28,261 nucleotides of DNA from a virus. The notes below the pieces were generated by a model that was not told where the DNA came from, did not search any database, and saw only the letters and a program-made list of their open reading frames with translations. The DNA lies in IMG/VR virus record IMGVR_UViG_3300030012_003309, positions 1 through 28,261 of that record; one strand, given 5' to 3'. The position numbers were made by a program, and so were the translations under genes. This document shows, piece by piece, positions 9,197-15,876 of the stretch. Position 1 is the first letter of the stretch. Every line of letters begins with the position of its first letter.

Positions 9197-9901
9197 TTAT
9201 GATTTTTCTTGTGTTATTTTTTTTGTTTCTTTTGCATCTGCTAACTGCGCTATATTAGGATCTTTAATACTTACTCCTGCATATAACAATATTTTTAATA
9301 CAAGATTTGTTTCTTCTGAATCATGTAATTCAAAATCAGTAGATGCACTTGCATTATATAAAGCATTACCTGCAACAGTTTGTGAAGCCCACGTAACTGA
9401 ATTAGGTTTTCTAACATATGTTATTGATATATTTGCATTTATAGTAGTTGGATAAACTATTAATCCCCAGTGGCCTGAAGCATTTGCTATGTTTTGAACA
9501 TATACAGGATTATTAGTTGTAGGCGCTGTAAGTTTTGATAATTGATATTCTAATAAATTCTTTTTATCAATTTGTTCAACAGGTGTTGTATTATTATATA
9601 CTACAGTTCCTAATTTATGTAAGTCGGATGGTAAATGAAAATGGTCCGTCATGTAAGATATAGATGCGGACTTTTTAAACTTGCTTAATTTTTCATTTAT
9701 AATTTTTGGCAAATCAGAGTATTCAGTATCATTCTTTGGTAATCTACTGTATTGATTTAGATCAAAGAAATACTGCTCGAATATTTCAAGCTGTGCTTGG
9801 TTTGCAAACAAGTTAAATTCTTGTGGTGTTACATAACCACGGTTTTCTTTATTAAGAATAGCTAATACTCTTTGATATACTGTATCTATGCTAACTGCCA
9901 T
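9197..9901 (-). CDS. Head-tail adaptor (P22 gp4-like ring protein), 234 aa
   Basis: The N-terminus (IDTVYQRVLAILNKENRGYV, then TPQEFNLFANQAQLEIFEQY) is a pattern I associate with the gp4-like tail accessory/ring proteins of crAss-like and marine podoviruses: an alpha-helical start with a Gly-Tyr-[VI]-[TP]-P turn. The middle (FHLPSDLHKLGTVVYN, VEQIDKKNLLEYQLS) and the beta stretch HWGLIVYPTTINANISITYV, then RKPNSVTW, fit the same family. A charged helical C-terminus follows. Such proteins bind the portal ring and extend the DNA channel after packaging. The start codon sits 14 bases after a strong RNA hairpin (9916-9952), so mRNA processing or attenuation could set its level. Confidence 0.6.
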   Translation of the reverse strand: MAVSIDTVYQRVLAILNKENRGYVTPQEFNLFANQAQLEIFEQYFFDLNQYSRLPKNDTEYSDLPKIINEKLSKFKKSASISYMTDHFHLPSDLHKLGTVVYNNTTPVEQIDKKNLLEYQLSKLTAPTTNNPVYVQNIANASGHWGLIVYPTTINANISITYVRKPNSVTWASQTVAGNALYNASASTDFELHDSEETNLVLKILLYAGVSIKDPNIAQLADAKETKKITQEKS

Positions 9902-9915
9902 ATTCTTTTATTTAT

Positions 9916-9952
9916 TATAATGAAAGCCACCATTACAGTGGCTATCACTATA
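9916..9952 (-). terminator. Long intercistronic hairpin (terminator or RNA-processing site)
   Basis: On the transcribed strand UAUAGUGA-U-AGCCAC, loop UGUAAUG, GUGGCU-U-UCAUUAUA folds into a 14-bp stem with one G:U pair and one internal U:U mismatch. It fills most of the 59-base gap between the 248-aa and 234-aa genes. The run after it (AUAAAUAAAAG) is not a proper U-tract, so it is a weak terminator candidate. An RNase III-type processing or 5'-end stabilising element is equally plausible. Base pairing is seen directly; the role is inference. Confidence 0.55.
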
Positions 9953-9960
9953 ATGAGACT

Positions 9961-10707
9961 TTATTTTAGTCTTTTTTCAATTGATTTATAAACTTCTAAG
10001 CCTTCATCTGTTTTTAAGAAAGCTGTAAAAGCGGAGTAAGGATGCTCATCAAATGGAACAGTCATAATTTTTTTATCTGTTTTTGCCCATTTAAATGTTC
10101 TTTGATCATCAGATAACTTTAATATTCCAAGTTCTGATGCTTTAATAGCCATATTCCTAATATTTATGTCATCGTCATTGGCTAATTCTAAGAACAGTTG
10201 AGGATTATTCTTAGCGAATAATAATAAATCTCTTTTAATCTCCTTAGAAGTCATCTTAGATACCTCAGATCCAACCTCCGACCTTATAACTGCCTCTGCT
10301 TGATCAATATCCATTGATTTTGCAACTGTTAAAGCCTCAATTTCTAGTTCTAATATATCTAAATCATCTTCTGCTTCTGCTTCTGCATCAAATTCTGCAA
10401 ATACTCTTCCATTGTCTGGATGATATATTGACATTAATTTCTGCAATGTTTGTTTTTCTTTTGGTACATTTAATACACCATCTTCAAAAACTATATGACC
10501 AAGTCTTGCATCGCCTTTAAATTCATCAACGAAACAAGTTTTTTGGTTTAATGTATATTTTAATTCTCTTTCAAAGCCTTTTTCTTTGTCGAACCAATAT
10601 ATACCTTTTCCTTTAATTGTATATGTAAGCGGTGATTTACCGTTTACAAGATAGTATTGTCTATCTTTTATCTCCCATTTAGGGGCTGTTTTTGTTTTTG
10701 TTGCCAT
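9961..10707 (-). CDS. Conserved protein downstream of the capsid gene, 248 aa
   Basis: No enzymatic motif is recognised. The N-terminal ~80 residues are beta-rich: WEIKDRQYYLVNGKSPLTYT, FDKEKGFERELKYTLNQ, LGHIVFEDGVLNVPKEKQTL. After QKLMSIYHPDNGRVFAEFDA an acidic helix EAEAEDDLDILELEIEAL leads to a mostly helical C-terminal half (MDIDQAEAVIRSE, SKEIKRDLLLFAKNNPQLFL), ending TVPFDEHPYSAFTAFLKTDE. I recall close relatives always next to the capsid gene in uncultured marine phages, so a head-completion or capsid-decorating role is likely but unproven. It is separated from the capsid gene by a terminator-like hairpin, which would reduce its dose relative to the capsid protein. Confidence 0.6.
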   Translation of the reverse strand: MATKTKTAPKWEIKDRQYYLVNGKSPLTYTIKGKGIYWFDKEKGFERELKYTLNQKTCFVDEFKGDARLGHIVFEDGVLNVPKEKQTLQKLMSIYHPDNGRVFAEFDAEAEAEDDLDILELEIEALTVAKSMDIDQAEAVIRSEVGSEVSKMTSKEIKRDLLLFAKNNPQLFLELANDDDINIRNMAIKASELGILKLSDDQRTFKWAKTDKKIMTVPFDEHPYSAFTAFLKTDEGLEVYKSIEKRLK

Positions 10708-10728
10708 AATATAATAAGATTAAATAAT

Positions 10729-10773
10729 AAAAAAATATAAGAATCCCCGGCCGAAACCGGGGTAATTCCTATA
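10729..10773 (-). terminator. Intrinsic terminator behind the major capsid gene
   Basis: In the 77-base gap after the capsid stop codon, the RNA reads UAUA-G-GAAU-UA-CCCCGG, loop UUUCGG, CCGGGG-AUUC-U-UAUA, followed at once by seven U residues (10729-10735) and an A/U-rich run. The six G:C pairs contrast sharply with the surrounding AT-rich sequence. A leaky terminator at this place matches the T7 arrangement, where Tphi follows capsid gene 10 and gives excess capsid transcript over downstream tail genes. The structure is seen directly; partial readthrough is inferred because the downstream tail genes have no other evident promoter. Confidence 0.8.
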
Positions 10774-10784
10774 CTAAATAAGGA

Positions 10785-12191
10785 TTAGTTTAATAACATA
10801 AAGTTATTAGCACCTTGTACTACTAAACATCTTTCAGATAAATAGTGTACCTCCATTGCGTCTAGATCAGAAGTAGTTGCACCACCTACAGAACCTGTAG
10901 TCCAAGACTTCATCTTTCTGTCATCAGCTTCAGAAGCTCTATATCTGACGTGAAGGAATGGTCTCTTGATGTTCTTACCTAATGTTTGATCGTAAACTGT
11001 TGATGTTCCAGCAGGTACCACTACACCTCTAATGTTAGTAAATGCACCACCTGTTGTAATATCATTTAAGTATTTCCAGTCAGTTTTGTAGAAGTCATAA
11101 GAACCTCTTCTGAAACCAGAGAAACCTAAATTAAGTGCCATATCTTCGCTGTTTGAGAAAACACCGTAAGATGTACCACCTGTACCATAAGAATTTTGAG
11201 CCGCTAGCATGTCGTCAATGTTTAATGCAACATCTCTGTTTACAAATAACATGTTTTCTTCAATTGCACCTTGCGTATCTAATTTCTTAAGAATTTCATC
11301 GAAGTCAGCTAAATCTTCAGTTGCTGAGTTTCCATCAACACCTGCAGTTACGTGACCTCTATCTTCGATTGCTGCGAATAAACCTTCAGTACCACCTATT
11401 CCAGTAACACCAGCTGCACCAGAACCTGATACTGCTAATTCACCTTCTACCATAGACATTTCTAAGTAATCCTCGAATCTAGTTCTTGTATCACCTTCTG
11501 CCTTTAGGTACCATAAGTAACCTGACTGTCCGTTTTCACCTGTAATTTCAACCCAACCTACTTGAGAAGCATCAGATCCTGAAATCTCATACTTGTCTTT
11601 TAAGATGATTGGTTTGTTTGTAAACGACTTGAAAGATGGAGTTACTGCACCAGTCATACCGTTAGTAGCTTTTGCAAATTCAGAACCGATAACAAATAAT
11701 GTTACTGTTTCATTGTTTGTAAAAGTATTACCTGAAGTATTAAATGCTGCTGCACCATATCTCTTAAGTGTTAAAGTAGTGTTATCTGCTGCAATTGCCG
11801 ACACATAAGCGTTGTCAACTTTACCAGATGAACCACCTTTAATTTTTACTGTTTGTCCTACTCTTATAGCGTGAGTACCTGAGTTTGCAATTGTTACAAC
11901 ACCTGTTGCAATTACAAGAGCACCTGTATAAGTTAAGTGTAGTCTACCTTGCTCAGACCAAATAATTTGATCAGAAGTCATAGGCATTTCAGCACCTACC
12001 ATTCTTAAGAAGCTAGCGATAGATCTGTCTCCATATCTTTCAACTTCTGCTTCATATAAATCTGGTAAGTATTGTTGCGACCAATCGTTATTACCACCTG
12101 TAAAAGATAAGTAATTTGTCGCTAACGTTTGTTTAACGGGAGCTGGTACCGCGTTCAAATTGGAACCGCCCGTTGGAGTTATTACTGCCAT
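10785..12191 (-). CDS. Major capsid protein (HK97-fold type), 468 aa
   Basis: Identified by order (terminase, portal, acidic scaffold, then this gene), by length and by composition. The N-terminus leads into YLPDLYEAEVERYGDRSIAS and a FLRMVGAEMPMTSDQIIWSE stretch, consistent with the N-arm/E-loop region. Residues about 88-169 form a beta-rich insertion (IRVGQTVKIKGGSSGK, ETVTLFVIGSEF), like the accessory domains inserted in many capsid proteins. The following ITGENGQSGYLWYLKAEGDT, the spine-like helices about 285-330 and the beta-rich C-terminus ending ERCLVVQGANNFMLLN fit the rest of the fold. Third-position G/C use looks higher than in neighbouring genes, usual for a highly expressed protein. 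The leader AAAAAAATAAATAAAA before the ATG fits strong translation in a Bacteroidota host. A terminator follows the gene. Confidence 0.85.
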   Translation of the reverse strand: MAVITPTGGSNLNAVPAPVKQTLATNYLSFTGGNNDWSQQYLPDLYEAEVERYGDRSIASFLRMVGAEMPMTSDQIIWSEQGRLHLTYTGALVIATGVVTIANSGTHAIRVGQTVKIKGGSSGKVDNAYVSAIAADNTTLTLKRYGAAAFNTSGNTFTNNETVTLFVIGSEFAKATNGMTGAVTPSFKSFTNKPIILKDKYEISGSDASQVGWVEITGENGQSGYLWYLKAEGDTRTRFEDYLEMSMVEGELAVSGSGAAGVTGIGGTEGLFAAIEDRGHVTAGVDGNSATEDLADFDEILKKLDTQGAIEENMLFVNRDVALNIDDMLAAQNSYGTGGTSYGVFSNSEDMALNLGFSGFRRGSYDFYKTDWKYLNDITTGGAFTNIRGVVVPAGTSTVYDQTLGKNIKRPFLHVRYRASEADDRKMKSWTTGSVGGATTSDLDAMEVHYLSERCLVVQGANNFMLLN

Positions 12192-12211
12192 TTTTATTTA
12201 TTTTTTTAAAG
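12192..12211 (-). promoter_or_regulatory. A-rich, Shine-Dalgarno-free translation leader of the capsid gene
   Basis: The 20 bases before the capsid ATG are, on the coding strand, ACTTTAAAAAAATAAATAAA ending in A next to the ATG (one C only, no GGAG-like element). Flavobacteria are known to initiate without Shine-Dalgarno pairing, with adenines near -3, -6 and -12 to -14 raising translation. The same TAAATAAAA-type leader precedes the 159-aa short fibre gene (25105) and, in part, the 234-aa adaptor gene (9901). Confidence 0.55.
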
Positions 12212-13426
12212 TTATTTTCTAAGTTTAATTTTTAACTTTGAACTATCATCACCAGAAATTGCTCTTATTTTTATTCCTCCGGTTTCAACTGTGCCAGTTT
12301 TACGTGGATCCATATTTATATTTTTGGATTCAGCATCTAACTGTTTTATAGCATCAGCTTTACCTTGCTCGTAAAAATGATTTGCAATTGCATCCGCATT
12401 GTCTGCAACGAAAAGAGCCTTATGATAACCTTTAGCGTCTTGTAACATATTATCTTTACTGATATACTTATCTAATACGTTTAATATGTTTGCTTGCCTA
12501 TCTTGGACTTCCTTCGCATCTTTAACATTGTATCTATACTTTTTATCACCCACTTTAAATTCAAAACCTTTGAATTCATCGGTAAATATTTTTTTAGATT
12601 CATTATTAAAATGCTCAGTCTGCTTCTCTTGCAGCTTTTGCTGTTCTGATTGCTCAGAGTTGTAAGTATTGAAAAACTCAATTGCTTTTTGCTGATCATC
12701 GGTTAACTTAGAACCCAACTTGACTTCTTCGTAGTATTGGTCCTTTAATCCTTCTAAATAGCTTTTGGCTTTTGCAATTTCTTCTTTATAAGCGAGTTTT
12801 TTACGCTTAATATCTCTTGGTTCATCAACTTCTTCATCAACATTGAAATTATCTTCAATTAAAAAATCAATTTCATCTTTTGTAAGATGTGATTTTGTTT
12901 GATTGTAGTATTGATATAAAAGAGTTGAATCGTCGATGTTAGAATAATCTTGATTAATTTTTACATAATCTTCTAACGTTCCACCAGTTTCATTAATAAA
13001 GTCTACGACTTTTTGAATGTTCTCTGGTAATTCTATTCCTGTATCTTGCGAAGTTTGTACAGCTTCTTCTACTTGTTCTTGTAGCTCTTGTACTTCTTCT
13101 TTTACTTCTTGCTCGGGTTCTTCCTTAGTTTCTTCTTCAATTACTTCTTCTAAAGTTAATTGATTTTCTTCTTGCTGTACTTCTTGCAATTCCACTTCGG
13201 CTTCTTCCCCAGTTTTTTCATCCGTGCCGCTTCCGCGTAACACGCTTTCATCTGTGCTTTGTTCTTGAACGGCATCTGTTTCTGTTTTTGGTGGTTTACT
13301 TAAATCCACTTTATACATACCATCTTCGGTTTTACCCGTGTCTTGTCCCGCTGCTTCAAGTACTTTTTCTTCCTTTTCTGCAGCAGTTGGTGTTTCGTCA
13401 ACTACGACGTCTTTGTTTTCTTCCAT
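12212..13426 (-). CDS. Scaffolding-like protein, 404 aa
   Basis: The first ~130 residues are extremely acidic and low-complexity (for example VELQEVQQEENQLTLEEVI and EETKEEPEQEVKEEVQELQE), predicted disordered or coiled coil. The middle is helical (AYKEEIAKAKSYLEGLKDQY, KLTDDQQKAIEFFNTYNSEQ) and the C-terminus is basic, ending SGDDSSKLKIKLRK. An acidic, helical protein with a basic C-terminal end, encoded 20 bases upstream of the capsid gene and 32 bases after the portal, is the usual profile of a phage scaffold, whose basic C-terminus binds the capsid protein. No protease motif is seen. The assignment rests on context and composition, not on a sequence family. Confidence 0.7.
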   Translation of the reverse strand: MEENKDVVVDETPTAAEKEEKVLEAAGQDTGKTEDGMYKVDLSKPPKTETDAVQEQSTDESVLRGSGTDEKTGEEAEVELQEVQQEENQLTLEEVIEEETKEEPEQEVKEEVQELQEQVEEAVQTSQDTGIELPENIQKVVDFINETGGTLEDYVKINQDYSNIDDSTLLYQYYNQTKSHLTKDEIDFLIEDNFNVDEEVDEPRDIKRKKLAYKEEIAKAKSYLEGLKDQYYEEVKLGSKLTDDQQKAIEFFNTYNSEQSEQQKLQEKQTEHFNNESKKIFTDEFKGFEFKVGDKKYRYNVKDAKEVQDRQANILNVLDKYISKDNMLQDAKGYHKALFVADNADAIANHFYEQGKADAIKQLDAESKNINMDPRKTGTVETGGIKIRAISGDDSSKLKIKLRK

Positions 13427-13458
13427 GATAAAATATTATAAAAATGTTTTGCAGTTGT

Positions 13459-15876
13459 TTATCTAGGCTCAAACTGCTCTAAGCCAAATCCTCCTAAAGT
13501 ATCAAATCCTGCAGATTCAAAGTTTTTTGGAGGTTTATTATTTTTTCTTTGATCTATTAATTCAGATTGTTGTGAAGCTTGTATTTTAGTTCTTTCATCT
13601 TTTCTATCTTCTTTAAACTTCTCTTTATCTTTAATTACATTTAAATCAGCGTCTTTAAGCTGCATATTTAATTCAAATTCTTTTTCCATCAACATCATTT
13701 TTATTTCAGCTTCTTTTTCTAATTTTTGTGTATCTAATTGTGCTTCAACTTGCGCTAACTCAGCTTTGCTTTGTGTTATAGCTTGTTGTTTTTGAACATC
13801 AGCTTGCGCAGCAGCTTGAGCAGCTTGAGCATTTGATTGACTTTGCATTTGAATATTTTCTTGTTGCATTTGTCTGTCTTGCTCAAATTTTTGTTTTCTT
13901 CTAAGCTTTAATAATTGATTAGCAAGTTTTAAATTTCTTATTTCTCTAATATCAATTGCATCTTCTAAATTAATTTGTTCTTTTTGAAGAGACATTTGTA
14001 TATTGTTTTCTAACAATTGCTTTTCTTCTTCATCCGGTGTTAATTCTAAAAATATACCAAAATCATGCAATTGTAACTTTTTAATTTCTTCTAAAGCCCC
14101 AACATTTGATTTACCTATAGCTTGTATAAAAGATTTACGCGTTGGACTATATTCTAATACATCTGATATTCTAAGTGATATTGCTTCAGCTGTTTTTAAA
14201 GTAAGATATAATCCTCCTTGTAATATATGTCTTGTTGCTGTATTTGAATTTGCAGCAGCAATTTTTTGTAATCCTACTAATGCGTTTTTATCTGGTGTAG
14301 AACCATCTCTTGCTTCGTTTAACCCGGTCACATCTCTTATCATTTGTAAATAATAATTATATGAATTAATTAAACTAGATATTTTTGCGTTAGATCCTGA
14401 CGATTGTAATTCCTGTACGGGAACTTTACCATTGTTAAATTCACCATCTTGTGTCATTGATCTACCAATAACAGAACCTGTTTGGAAATACATGTTCAAT
14501 GCTTCTTGCGCATTGTAATTTGTACCATTACCTAAATCTATCTCAGCAATACCATCTGCATCTAAATAAACACCATCTGGCACCATTCTTGATAATACTT
14601 GTTGTAATTTTAAATGTGTTAACTGAATCATATCAGCAAACGTTGTCATTCTGCTTACAAGCGATTCAACTCTACCTTTGTATATTCTAGGCGCTACTAT
14701 ATTATAACTAAATTGTGCTTTAACTGTATTTGACTTTGGTCTTGTCATATTTTCAGCTAATTGCCACTTTAATAATTTTCTAGTACCAATTATTTTTGCA
14801 CCTTCATATATAACTTCAATCGTTCTTGACGATTTTTCAAATCTTGATCTTGAATCTTTAGGTGGATTAAAAGTATCATCTTTTTTAATTGCTTTCGATG
14901 CACCTGTTGAAGTTTCTTTTATTTTGTGTACTTCATCTCTATATGTTTTATATTCAAAATATAATACATAAGCATATGAATCATCTTCATTATCTTGCCC
15001 AGCATATGACTTATTATATAGTTTAGCATTAGTACCTTGTCCTTCAACATCTCTTCTTATATCTTCGTCTGTTAAATGAGGGTATTGTTTTTTTAAATCA
15101 ACAACTGATACTTTTCTTATTTCACCTACGTAATATATATCATCAAAATGAGGTGATTCTGTATATGAATAAACTAAATCAGCTGGATCAACATATTTTA
15201 TATTTATACCTTCTGATGTTGTATATTCGTTTTTAACAGCACCCATCCCTATAACAGCTATATCGTAATCTAATCTTTTCTTTATTAATTCATATTTATT
15301 ATGATCAAATACATTGTTTATAGCTTCCTCTTCTGCAATTTCAATTGAGTCTTTATAATTCAACTGCATATGCAATTGCAATTCTTCTTCATTTTCAGGT
15401 AAATTATCTTTATCTGTTTCATATAAATTAATACCAAATTCATTTAAAACAGAATCATTAAAGTTTTTTGTACGCATATCCTTTAATAAAGCCTCTACGT
15501 AGTCAGTTCTTTTTTGTACTGAAGCTGGATCCTGTGAATACGCTTTTATATCGTATGTTCTTTCAGCAATACCATTAACTACAATATCAACAAACTTTGG
15601 TATTATAGGTACTGGCTTCCAGTCTATGTTTAAATATGATAAATCACCATTAATAGATAATTCGTCTTTGTACTTTTGTATTGATTGTTCACCTCTAGCA
15701 TACAATCTTAAACGGTGAAAGTTGTCTCTATTAGCGTAATACCTAGCTGTACCAGAATCTCTTTTAAACCATTCTGACTCAACTGCTTTTGCAATCTCTA
15801 AACCATATTTTTCACTTGCTTTTTCAGCATTTGAAACTGCTTGGCTTGGGAATACGCCTTTTGGTAATATATTCAT
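13459..15876 (-). CDS. Portal protein, 805 aa
   Basis: This is the large portal that follows the terminase. It has an N-terminal alpha/beta region (RLYARGEQSIQKYKDE, WKPVPIIPKFVDIVVNGIAE), a core with IAVIGMGAVKNEYTTSEGIN and IKYVDPADLVYSYTE, and a stem/clip region. A helical stretch contains DVTGLNEARDGSTPDKNALV, a motif I associate with portals of crAss-like and related podoviruses. Residues about 635-770 form a long Gln/Ala/Lys-rich coiled coil, and the tail ends GGFGLEQFEPR; such a barrel/crown extension is common in podovirus portals. The length (805 aa) agrees with the crAss-like family. Portals form the dodecameric DNA gate at one capsid vertex. The ATG directly abuts the TAG of the terminase gene, and both genes share the reading frame. 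Confidence 0.8.
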   Translation of the reverse strand: MNILPKGVFPSQAVSNAEKASEKYGLEIAKAVESEWFKRDSGTARYYANRDNFHRLRLYARGEQSIQKYKDELSINGDLSYLNIDWKPVPIIPKFVDIVVNGIAERTYDIKAYSQDPASVQKRTDYVEALLKDMRTKNFNDSVLNEFGINLYETDKDNLPENEEELQLHMQLNYKDSIEIAEEEAINNVFDHNKYELIKKRLDYDIAVIGMGAVKNEYTTSEGINIKYVDPADLVYSYTESPHFDDIYYVGEIRKVSVVDLKKQYPHLTDEDIRRDVEGQGTNAKLYNKSYAGQDNEDDSYAYVLYFEYKTYRDEVHKIKETSTGASKAIKKDDTFNPPKDSRSRFEKSSRTIEVIYEGAKIIGTRKLLKWQLAENMTRPKSNTVKAQFSYNIVAPRIYKGRVESLVSRMTTFADMIQLTHLKLQQVLSRMVPDGVYLDADGIAEIDLGNGTNYNAQEALNMYFQTGSVIGRSMTQDGEFNNGKVPVQELQSSGSNAKISSLINSYNYYLQMIRDVTGLNEARDGSTPDKNALVGLQKIAAANSNTATRHILQGGLYLTLKTAEAISLRISDVLEYSPTRKSFIQAIGKSNVGALEEIKKLQLHDFGIFLELTPDEEEKQLLENNIQMSLQKEQINLEDAIDIREIRNLKLANQLLKLRRKQKFEQDRQMQQENIQMQSQSNAQAAQAAAQADVQKQQAITQSKAELAQVEAQLDTQKLEKEAEIKMMLMEKEFELNMQLKDADLNVIKDKEKFKEDRKDERTKIQASQQSELIDQRKNNKPPKNFESAGFDTLGGFGLEQFEPR

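Noticed and set aside
12481-12699. Off-frame 72-codon reading frame inside the scaffold gene
   Set aside because: Lys/Ser-rich shadow of the charged scaffold sequence, with no independent support.
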